Positions 36,177 to 42,959 of a DNA stretch of 64,000 nucleotides are shown piece by piece. Below the pieces are notes generated by a model. The model searched no databases, was not told the origin of the DNA, and saw nothing but the letters and a program-made list of their open reading frames with translations. The position numbers were made by a program, and so were the translations under genes. The number at the start of each line of letters is the position of its first letter. Position 1 is the stretch's first letter. Origin of the DNA: an uncultured Paracoccaceae bacterium (GTDB lineage Bacteria > Pseudomonadota > Alphaproteobacteria > Rhodobacterales > Rhodobacteraceae); NCBI GenBank assembly GCA_947501555.1, contig CANMWG010000001.1, forward strand, positions 372,001-436,000, given 5' to 3'.

Positions 36177-36629
36177 GTGGGCAGTACCTATTTCTATCAT
36201 CTGACGGAAAGCCCGCTTGAGACAACCTTGCCGATGCTTGTCGGCAAGGCGCGCGGGGCTGGGTGGCGCGTTTTGGTGCGCGGGACCGATCCTGCGTTGC
36301 TCAAGCGTCTGGATGATGTACTTTGGCAAGGTCCTGATGATGGTTTTGCCCCGCATGGGATAGCGGGCGGTCCGCATGACGCTGACCAACCTGTACTGTT
36401 GGGCAATGTTTCTGCCGATGGGTTCGCTTGCGTGATGAGTGTGGGTGGGGCAGATGTCTTGGCCCATGAGGTCTCGGCGATCGAACGTACATGTATTCTG
36501 TTTGACGGCCATGATGGGGCCGCCTTGCAGAAGGCGCGGGGGCAGTGGAAAGCACTGACCGACGCGGGGTGCACCGCGCAATATTGGGCGCAAGAAGGCG
36601 GGCGTTGGACGAAGAAGGCAGAGAAATGA
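36177..36629 (+). CDS. holC: DNA polymerase III subunit chi
   Basis: Links single-strand binding protein to the clamp loader. The 150-residue protein starts with GTG one base after the pepA stop and reads GSTYFYHLTESPLETTLPML, the conserved HolC N-terminus. AGWRVLVRGTDPALLKRLDD and the C-terminal LQKARGQWKALTDAGC also fit the family. The pepA-holC order is conserved in many proteobacteria. The 28-bp palindrome follows 6 bases after the stop. Confidence 0.93.
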   Translation: MGSTYFYHLTESPLETTLPMLVGKARGAGWRVLVRGTDPALLKRLDDVLWQGPDDGFAPHGIAGGPHDADQPVLLGNVSADGFACVMSVGGADVLAHEVSAIERTCILFDGHDGAALQKARGQWKALTDAGCTAQYWAQEGGRWTKKAEK

Positions 36630-36635
36630 GGGTGG

Positions 36636-36663
36636 CGTAAGATGGGTTTAAACCCATCTTACG
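36636..36663. terminator. Second identical copy of the 28-bp palindrome
   Basis: Same half-site CGTAAGATGGGTTT and exact mirror as 5667-5694, here between the plus-strand holC and the minus-strand lipoprotein relic that ends inside it. Being at another convergent junction supports a two-way terminator role. No long T-run follows on either strand. Confidence 0.75.
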
Positions 36664-36871
36664 GGTGTTGCGCCGCCGCGCTAAAGCCGCAACAGGTCGC
36701 GTCGCTCAAGATAGCCTCTTCAAGCAGCTTTTCATCATTCACCGCACCGATACCAGGGCTGAAATGTGCCTGGCGCTAGAATGCAAAGGTTGCGTCAAAA
36801 CCCTCCGGCAGTTCTGTCGGCGCGGGGGTACAGGCGGCCAGAAGGATCAAAAGTGGGATAATTTTTTTCAT
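36659..36871 (-). pseudogene. Small lipoprotein gene interrupted by an in-frame TAG
   Basis: The minus-strand frame from ATG 36871 encodes MKKIIPLLILLAACTPAPTE with a lipobox LLAAC and then ELPEGFDATFAF, where a TAG (36776-36778) stops it after 31 residues. The frame continues for 38 more codons (FSPGIGAVNDEKLLEEAILS, DATCCGFSAAAQHP) to TAA at 36659-36661. The continuation is protein-like, so the intact gene was probably about 70 residues. The start overlaps the protease stop by four bases (ATGA), suggesting coupling. I do not know the family. A functional 31-residue lipoprotein is also possible. Confidence 0.55.
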
Positions 36872-37446
36872 CGTGTCAGCACCAATTCGCCGTTGAAAAT
36901 CTCGATCCGATCATAGAGCCCCAGATAGCTCATGCCCAATAAAGAGTCCTGCATTTCGCCGCCGTTAACCACGGCTGGGACGTTGTAATCTAGCATATCG
37001 GCAATGGTCACGGTGTCGAGATCAACTGGGGCGGTATTGACGACCCCGTTCGCCGTAGCGGCGGATCCCGTGTAGCGCAATGTTGCAAGATCAATGCCGA
37101 TCTGCCGGGCGTCGCTTTGGGTCAGAACAACTTGGCTGGCCCCGGTATCGATCACGAATTCGACCGGCACATTGTTGATCTCAAGCGTCAGATAGTAATG
37201 TCCGTCACCGCTGCGCGGCACAACAACCTGGCCTACATCAGTCACTGTTTGGCGGGCGGTGACATCGTTGCTGATGTCCTCCCAAAGCCCAATAGCCCCG
37301 ATAACGCCGATGAAGATCAGCGCCCAGATCGCGGCTTGCTGGGCCATTTTGCCCATATTACTGCGGCCTGCCATGATGGCAGATCCCCCGATCGCTCCAA
37401 GAAGAACGACGAGATAGACGAGTTGCATAGTTTGGTCTGTTGTCAT
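36868..37446 (-). CDS. Retropepsin-like aspartic protease, membrane-anchored
   Basis: A 192-residue TIGR02281-type protein. Two N-terminal hydrophobic segments (near residues 7-24 and 38-54) anchor it, and residues ~85-192 form a single-domain aspartic protease fold with the catalytic FVIDTGASQVVLTQSDA, the flap-like region and NGGEMQDSLLGMSYLGLYDR. Such proteins are probably periplasmic or inner-membrane proteases of unknown substrate. The ATG at 37446 avoids an N-terminal extension that overlaps the marC gene. It lies 16 bases downstream of marC. Confidence 0.85.
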   Translation of the reverse strand: MTTDQTMQLVYLVVLLGAIGGSAIMAGRSNMGKMAQQAAIWALIFIGVIGAIGLWEDISNDVTARQTVTDVGQVVVPRSGDGHYYLTLEINNVPVEFVIDTGASQVVLTQSDARQIGIDLATLRYTGSAATANGVVNTAPVDLDTVTIADMLDYNVPAVVNGGEMQDSLLGMSYLGLYDRIEIFNGELVLTR

Positions 37447-37462
37447 CAGGTCGATATAGGCA

Positions 37463-38092
37463 CTAACCGCCGATCCCGAAACCCCGAAGTCCGTCAAGTA
37501 CGAATTGGACAGCTAATGCGGCCAGCAGCATGCCCAGCACACGGGTCACAATATTCAGCCCTGTCTTGCCCAAGGCCCGTTCAATCGCTGGGGCCGCGAG
37601 AAAGGCCAACAGAACGATCAGCAAAACGGCCAGCAGCACACCGACAATAGCCGCGACATCAGCCGCACCCGTCGCTTCGCCCGCCAGCAGGATGATTGTG
37701 GTGATAGCCCCCGGTCCGACGATGAGGGGCAGGGCAAGCGGGAAGACGGATGGGTCGTCTTCATGTTCGGCCTGGCCTTCTGCGGCGTTTTCTTCGCGGC
37801 GGGCCTGGCGTTTTTGGAAGAGCATGTCGAGCGCTGTCAGGAACAGGAGGATCCCGCCTGCGATCCGGAAGGCGTCCATTGAAATACCGATGAAACCTAG
37901 CACAGCCTCGCCCATCAAAAGAAAGACGATCATTAAAACCGCCGAAATGATGCAGGCCCGGATCGCGATGACACGGCGTTGCGCGGCGGACATCCCCTGG
38001 GTCAGGGCGATGAACACAGGTGCCAGCCCCGGCGGATCGATGATGATGAACATCGTCGTGAAGGCTGTGATGAGGGCAGGAAGTTCGGTCAT
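37463..38092 (-). CDS. MarC/UPF0056-family membrane protein
   Basis: A 209-residue integral membrane protein with about six helices. Family features are TTMFIIIDPPGLAPVFIALT, the loop LFLTALDMLFQKRQARREEN and the LPLIVGPGAITTIILLAGE segment. Members include proteins once linked, without firm proof, to multiple antibiotic resistance. It is directly upstream of the retropepsin-like gene. Confidence 0.88.
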   Translation of the reverse strand: MTELPALITAFTTMFIIIDPPGLAPVFIALTQGMSAAQRRVIAIRACIISAVLMIVFLLMGEAVLGFIGISMDAFRIAGGILLFLTALDMLFQKRQARREENAAEGQAEHEDDPSVFPLALPLIVGPGAITTIILLAGEATGAADVAAIVGVLLAVLLIVLLAFLAAPAIERALGKTGLNIVTRVLGMLLAALAVQFVLDGLRGFGIGG

Positions 38093-38175
38093 TCAGGGGA
38101 CTATTAGTGACTTCGCCAGATTTGGCCAGTGAGGTTTTGCCTTTGGCAGGGTTAATCTGAGGAAACTATCAGGTT

Positions 38176-38841
38176 CTATGATGCCTTCAGTTGCAGTACC
38201 TTGATGATGTCTGCGCCCAGCTGCCGTGTGTTTTTGGAAGCAGAGTTGCCGTTTAATAAGTCTACCCCAATATCGGCTGCGATGTCTCGCAAATGGGGCT
38301 TGGCGGCCGGCTGGATTTCATTGGATACCAATACCTGAATTGTCCCGTTTTCGAATTTTCGGACAACATAGTTGTGCCAGGTCGCTTCGGCCAGAAGTTT
38401 TAGTTCCTCTACTGGCTGTTTTGGTTTTGATTCCGAAGGAACGTTAAAGACAATGCTGCCTTGACTGTTGTTTTTCAGAAAGTCGGAGGCAGACAGGTCG
38501 AGCAGAGTTTCGACAGAGATCTCGTTGTCATCATCGATATTGACTCGAAGAATCATAACCCTGTCTACCTGATCAAACGTGTTCGGGTTGAACTTTACGT
38601 GTTTGGTTGATGTGATTGTCTTGACCGATATGCGTTCATTGTCCGCGCTGATAACGTCATAGCCCCGTTGGTTCGTTTCAAGAGCCATCTGACCTCTTGT
38701 GACCACGGCGGCGTAAAGTTCGCCAATTCGACCAGTTAGGTGATTAAGTTCTCCCGGTGGAACGCCCCACCCAAGTTCTTTTTCAAACCAAGCGAGAGCG
38801 TCGGCAAGCGACTGTATTATCTGTGTTTGTGATAAAGACAT
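38176..38841 (-). CDS. DUF6998-like protein, possible nuclease fold
   Basis: A 221-residue cytosolic protein. Residues ~30-80 read LNHLTGRIGELYAAVVTRGQ, NQRGYDVISADNERISVKTI, which resembles the Glu...Asp...x-Lys arrangement of PD-(D/E)XK nuclease-like domains, although the residue before the Lys pair is Ser-Val rather than an acidic one. The rest is beta-rich without recognised motifs. The C-terminal segment (KPHLRDIAADIGVDLLNGN) is helical. Function unknown. It stands between marC and an ABC-F gene with no defence genes nearby. The ATG at 38841 or 38859 could be used. Confidence 0.6.
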   Translation of the reverse strand: MSLSQTQIIQSLADALAWFEKELGWGVPPGELNHLTGRIGELYAAVVTRGQMALETNQRGYDVISADNERISVKTITSTKHVKFNPNTFDQVDRVMILRVNIDDDNEISVETLLDLSASDFLKNNSQGSIVFNVPSESKPKQPVEELKLLAEATWHNYVVRKFENGTIQVLVSNEIQPAAKPHLRDIAADIGVDLLNGNSASKNTRQLGADIIKVLQLKAS

Positions 38842-38889
38842 GGTTCGATTACCTTTCACCGTTGTAAAGTTGTGCGCATTAGACGCTGT

Positions 38890-40743
38890 CTAAGCTTTCT
38901 CGGCCTTCTCCAGCTTTTCCAGCGCCGCCATCCACATCGCTTCAGCCCGTTCCAGCCCGTCCATCACCTCGGCGTATTTCTTGTTCCAGGTTGCAAGCTC
39001 GCCCGCTTTACCGTCTTCGTAAAGCGCCGGATCGGCCAGTTTTTTGGCCAGTTTGTCCCGCATCTCGTTGATTTTCTTGACCCGCTCTTCGTTCTTGCGC
39101 ACGTCCGAGCGCAGCGCCTTGAGCGCCTCTTGGCTGGGTTTGGCCGGTTTGATGGGCTTAGGTTTTTCTTTCTCGGCGGGCTTATCCGGCGTTAGCAGCA
39201 TTTTGCGGTAGGCCTGCAAATCCTCATCATAAGGTTTCACATGCCCGTCTTTGACCAGCCACAGCCGATCCGCCACCATCGATAGAAGATGCATGTCGTG
39301 GCTGACGAGGATGACCGCACCGGTATAGGCGGTCAGCGCCTCAACCAACGCTTCGCGGCTTTCGATGTCGAGGTGGTTTGTCGGTTCGTCCAAGATCAGC
39401 AGATGTGGGGCAGGGAGCGTCGCCAATAGCAGCGACAGCCGCGCTTTTTGCCCACCTGAAAGCCGTCCGACTTCGGTGTCTGCTTGGTCCGCCCCCAGCC
39501 CGAAACCGGCCAGCCGTGCGCGCAGTTTGGCTTGGCCTTCGTGGGCCCGTTCGCGGAACAGGTGATCGAGCGGGGTTTCGTCGATCCGCAGTTCGTCTAC
39601 CTGATGTTGCGCAAAGAAACCGATCCGCAGCTTGTTGGATGTGACCATCTTGCCCTTGGCCAGTGCCAGCCGGTCCGACAGCATTTTCGACAGGGTCGAT
39701 TTGCCTTCGCCGTTGCGCCCCAAGAGGGCGATCCGGTCGTCCTGGTCGATCCGCAGGTTCAGGTCGCGTAGGATGATGGTTTCGCCGTAGCCCACAGCCG
39801 CCCCTTCTGTGGCGATGATGGGCGGTGACAGTTCCTCGGGCTCGGGGAAGGTAAAGACGGTGCGGGCCGCATCTTCGGGTGCGCGAATGGTGTCCATCTT
39901 TTCGAGCATTTTGACCCGCGATTGCGCCTGTTTCGCCTTGGATGCCTTGGCTTTGAACCGGTCCACGAAGGCTTGCAGATGCGCGCGCTGCGCGTCTTGT
40001 TTCTTGGCGGCTGCCGCCTGGACGGCCCGGTTCGCCGCACGCTGTTTGGCGAACGTGTCGTAGGGCCCCGTGTAGTAGATCAGCCCTTTGTCTTCGAGGT
40101 GCAGGATGCCTCCCACAGAGCGGTTCAAGAGTTCCCGGTCGTGGCTGACGATCAGCACGGTGTGCGGGTATTTGACCAGATAGGCCTCAAGCCAGAGCGC
40201 GCCTTCGAGGTCCAGATAGTTGGTTGGTTCGTCCAAAAGCAGCAGGTCAGGTTCGCTGAAAAGCACGGCGGCCAGCGCCACCCGCATCCGCCAGCCACCT
40301 GAGAAGGCCGAGCAGGGCATTTGCTGTTCTTCATGGGTGAACCCCAGCCCTTTTAGGATTGTCGCGGCGCGGGCTTCGGCGGACCATGCGTCGATATCGG
40401 CAAGCCGGGTTTGTACCTCGGCGATACGGGTGGGATCGGTGGCGGTTTCGGCCTCGGCCAGCAGCGCCTCGCGTTCGGTATCAGCGCGCAGGACGGTGTT
40501 GATCAGGGATACCTCATTGCCCGGGACCTCTTGGCTGACGCCGCCGATCTTCCAGCCCTTGGGAATATGCACATTGCCCGTATCCAACACCATTTCACCC
40601 CGGATCACCCGGAACAGCGTGGTCTTTCCCGACCCATTGCGGCCCACAAGCCCCACCTTATGACCGGCAGGGATCGTGACTGAGGCGTTTTCGACCAGGG
40701 TTCGGCCTTCAACGGAGTATGTGATGTCTGATATCTTGAGCAT
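38890..40743 (-). CDS. ABC-F family ATPase (YheS/Uup type)
   Basis: A 617-residue soluble protein with two ABC domains and no membrane segments. The first has Walker A GLVGRNGSGKTTLFRVIRG and signature FSGGWRMRVALAAVL; the second LLGRNGEGKSTLSKML and LSGGQKARLSLLLATL. Walker B in both is LLLDEPTNYLD / LILDEPTNHLD. A charged linker (QAAAAKKQDAQRAHLQAFVD) and a C-terminal coiled coil of about 100 residues follow. ABC-F proteins act on ribosomes to relieve stalling. The specific member is not certain. Confidence 0.9.
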   Translation of the reverse strand: MLKISDITYSVEGRTLVENASVTIPAGHKVGLVGRNGSGKTTLFRVIRGEMVLDTGNVHIPKGWKIGGVSQEVPGNEVSLINTVLRADTEREALLAEAETATDPTRIAEVQTRLADIDAWSAEARAATILKGLGFTHEEQQMPCSAFSGGWRMRVALAAVLFSEPDLLLLDEPTNYLDLEGALWLEAYLVKYPHTVLIVSHDRELLNRSVGGILHLEDKGLIYYTGPYDTFAKQRAANRAVQAAAAKKQDAQRAHLQAFVDRFKAKASKAKQAQSRVKMLEKMDTIRAPEDAARTVFTFPEPEELSPPIIATEGAAVGYGETIILRDLNLRIDQDDRIALLGRNGEGKSTLSKMLSDRLALAKGKMVTSNKLRIGFFAQHQVDELRIDETPLDHLFRERAHEGQAKLRARLAGFGLGADQADTEVGRLSGGQKARLSLLLATLPAPHLLILDEPTNHLDIESREALVEALTAYTGAVILVSHDMHLLSMVADRLWLVKDGHVKPYDEDLQAYRKMLLTPDKPAEKEKPKPIKPAKPSQEALKALRSDVRKNEERVKKINEMRDKLAKKLADPALYEDGKAGELATWNKKYAEVMDGLERAEAMWMAALEKLEKAEKA

Positions 40744-40778
40744 GGATGCGCTATGCGCGATCCCCTGCGTGTGGTCAA

Positions 40779-41162
40779 TCAGGCATTCGCGGTTTTTGGT
40801 TTACTGAGCCAAAGCAGGATCAATGTGATCGTGGCTGGCAGGGTTTGTGTCATCAAAATCTGCGTTGAGACGGTTAGCGCGCCCACGATTCCAGCGACAA
40901 AGACGAACAGCAAAAAGCAGGTTGCGATGTTGCGTTGCCAATGGGTGTCGCGGATCAGCAGTGACCATATCAGCCCAGCCGCAAGGAAGGCGTTATAGAT
41001 GCCTTGATTGGCAGCCAAGGCTTTGGTTTGGCTGAAGGAATCCGGTGGAAGCGTCGGGAAAACCCTTGGGCCGGTGCTTTCCCAGGCGAACATTTCAAAA
41101 TAGGCGATGTAGAGGTGCAAGGCCGCGATGACCGCGATCAGGATAAGTGAAATGATACGCAT
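40779..41162 (-). CDS. DUF1304 membrane protein
   Basis: A 127-residue protein with four hydrophobic segments, beginning MRIISLILIAVIAALHLYIA and carrying the family loop YFEMFAWESTGPRVF and ALAANQGIYNAFLAAGLIW. DUF1304 proteins are small membrane proteins without an assigned role. The ATG at 41162 is chosen because the family starts at that membrane helix. The frame extends to 41219. Confidence 0.82.
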   Translation of the reverse strand: MRIISLILIAVIAALHLYIAYFEMFAWESTGPRVFPTLPPDSFSQTKALAANQGIYNAFLAAGLIWSLLIRDTHWQRNIATCFLLFVFVAGIVGALTVSTQILMTQTLPATITLILLWLSKPKTANA

Positions 41163-41337
41163 TGAGGCGGTTCCTTCGTTGGTTGGGTCTGTCTTATCCT
41201 TTATGCGTGAAGGCTCCAACCTGATTTATGCGGCGGCGATTTGGGCTTTTGGCAGCCCCGCTGCCCCTTTTCACGGCTGAGGTTGCGTGTTAGGGGACCG
41301 CCAAAGCAAACCCCAAGCGAATGAAAGACCTATAAAC

Positions 41338-41760
41338 ATGGCTATCCAGCGTACTTTTTCGATCATCAAGCCCGACGCCACAAAGCGTAACCTGACCGGC
41401 AAAATTGCCGCAAAATTCGAAGAGGCAGGTCTGCGGATCGTGGCTTCCAAACGCATCCAGATGACATTGGCCCAGGCACAACAGTTCTATGGTGTACACT
41501 CTGAGCGCCCGTTCTTTGGCGAGCTGTGCGAATTCATGATCTCCGAGCCGATTGTTGTACAGGTTCTGGAAGGCGAAGACGCGATTGCGAAGAACCGCGA
41601 AGTCATGGGTGCTACGAACCCAGAAGACGCAGCCCCCGGCACGATCCGCAAGGAATTCGCACTGTCCATCGGCGAAAACTCGGTTCACGGGTCTGACGCG
41701 CCTGAGACAGCAGCGGAAGAGATTGCCTTCTTCTTCTCCGGTCTTGAACTGGTCGGCTAA
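41338..41760 (+). CDS. ndk: Nucleoside diphosphate kinase
   Basis: Transfers the gamma-phosphate of ATP to nucleoside diphosphates. The 140-residue protein starts [20 protein letters not shown] and contains the catalytic histidine in [16 protein letters not shown]. The length is typical. The ATG at 41338 fits the family start. It converges on a DUF4112 gene, and their stop codons overlap. Confidence 0.96.
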   Translation: MAIQRTFSIIKPDATKRNLTGKIAAKFEEAGLRIVASKRIQMTLAQAQQFYGVHSERPFFGELCEFMISEPIVVQVLEGEDAIAKNREVMGATNPEDAAPGTIRKEFALSIGENSVHGSDAPETAAEEIAFFFSGLELVG

Positions 41761-42176
41761 GCGATAAGCGTGGGTTTCACCCACCCTACGGATTTAAATG
41801 CCGTCTGCACCGATTTGGCGCGGGCGGCATTTTTGTTAAGATTGCGCTCTAACGCCATGTAATTGCGGATGTTTGCGTTGTAGATCACGTCAAAGACGTC
41901 GCCAAGAACAGGGATGCCCCCAATAGCGAAGTCTAGCACCGTATTGAAGATCATATAGGCTAGCGTGCCGGGGCTTGCCCCCAGCTTGCGCGCCCTATTG
42001 ATCATCCACAGAGATGGCAACGCTGTCAGCGCGTCACCAACCACCGGTATCAGACCCACAATGTTGTCCAGACCCACGGTGAATTTGGTGCCGGGGATGT
42101 GGAATAATGCATCCATACGCCAGGCCAATTTGCGCAGGCGGGCGAGTTCAAAATCTATGTCATGTTGTATGTTCAT
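41757..42176 (-). CDS. DUF4112 membrane protein with repeat-derived C-terminus
   Basis: A 139-residue protein with the family core [20 protein letters not shown], then [20 protein letters not shown] and [20 protein letters not shown], probably with two membrane helices. Its last residues ([10 protein letters not shown]) are encoded by the palindromic repeat at 41771-41790, and the stop overlaps the ndk stop. The ATG at 42176 is preferred to a GTG at 42191. Function unknown. Confidence 0.8.
   Translation of the reverse strand: MNIQHDIDFELARLRKLAWRMDALFHIPGTKFTVGLDNIVGLIPVVGDALTALPSLWMINRARKLGASPGTLAYMIFNTVLDFAIGGIPVLGDVFDVIYNANIRNYMALERNLNKNAARAKSVQTAFKSVGWVKPTLIA
41771..41790. repeat. Diverged relative of the palindromic terminator family
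   Basis: GTGGGT-TTC-ACCCAC forms a perfect 6-bp stem, with CCTACG continuing on the right where a full family member would mirror it as CGTAGG. It sits at the convergent ndk/DUF4112 junction and inside the DUF4112 reading frame. Confidence 0.6.
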
Positions 42177-42274
42177 GCCATTAACATACACGAATTCCCG
42201 GTCTATGTGAAGGGTGTTTACATATATTCAAAAAAGCAAAATATATTCAGTACGTTGGATGGCTCGTCCGGATG

Positions 42275-42601
42275 TTATTGCCGCTTCCCGACACCAATAC
42301 TGTCTAGAATCTGTTCGAATTCCGAGAGGTCTTTGTCAAAGGATTGTGCTTTGATAGCGTCGAACGATTTGCGCAGAGCCTTTTTCTCATCCCCTTTACA
42401 ATCGTTCCAGGGGCGGCCCTGCAGCGCCATATGCAGCACATAGTAACCGATGAAATGGGGCTTCGTGCCGTTTTCCAGCATTTTCTGATAGGCCGCGTCG
42501 GCGCCGAGCGCATGAAGTTCCTCGGCCGTGGTGATGCCTACGGCTTTCAATGAGGCCTCAAATGCGGGACCGATATTCTTGATGGTTGTCAGCGCTGCCA
42601 T
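42275..42601 (-). CDS. TfoX/Sxy C-terminal domain protein
   Basis: A 108-residue protein consisting only of the TfoX C-terminal domain: LTTIKNIGPAFEASLKAVGI, TTAEELHALGADAAYQKML and FIGYYVLHMALQGRPWND. The helix-hairpin-helix-like start suggests nucleic-acid or protein contact. Full-length TfoX controls competence in gammaproteobacteria, but single-domain alphaproteobacterial proteins are uncharacterised. Confidence 0.8.
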   Translation of the reverse strand: MAALTTIKNIGPAFEASLKAVGITTAEELHALGADAAYQKMLENGTKPHFIGYYVLHMALQGRPWNDCKGDEKKALRKSFDAIKAQSFDKDLSEFEQILDSIGVGKRQ

Positions 42602-42726
42602 AGCCTGAATTTAGCGGGCACCGATATGCGGAGCCAGAGAAAAAAAGCCAGTGAGGTCTGAGGCGGATCGGGGAGGGCGATCCTAGCAGCACAAGGCCTC
42701 ACCAGCCTGAAAAAGCATCGCTAACG

Positions 42727-42840
42727 TCAGATACTCGCGAAATCGGTATAGACGGTCGTCTGTGGCTTATTTTGCGGCTTTGGCGCGGCCGCAACCGGTT
42801 TGGGGGACGGTTTGGTTGTTGTTTGTTGTGCAGTGGCCAT
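42727..42840 (-). CDS. Possible 37-residue Pro/Thr/Lys-rich small protein
   Basis: ATG 42840 is preceded by AGGACC and opens a frame of 37 codons: MATAQQTTTKPSPKPVAAAP, then KPQNKPQTTVYTDFASI. The composition is biased and the ending (TVYTDFASI) looks conserved-like, but I cannot compare it. Nothing else in the 358-base gap between the TfoX-domain and helicase genes resembles a gene. It may be a short cytosolic peptide or just an open frame. Confidence 0.4.
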   Translation of the reverse strand: MATAQQTTTKPSPKPVAAAPKPQNKPQTTVYTDFASI

Positions 42841-42959
42841 TTTTTGGTCCTAACGCTGTCTCGTGGGTTTACTTTACTCTTTGTAATCCCATTCAAACCA
42901 GCCTGTCTGGGAGCTGGCGTGCTTGTGACGTGACAAAAATGTGACCAATTGATCGTGTT

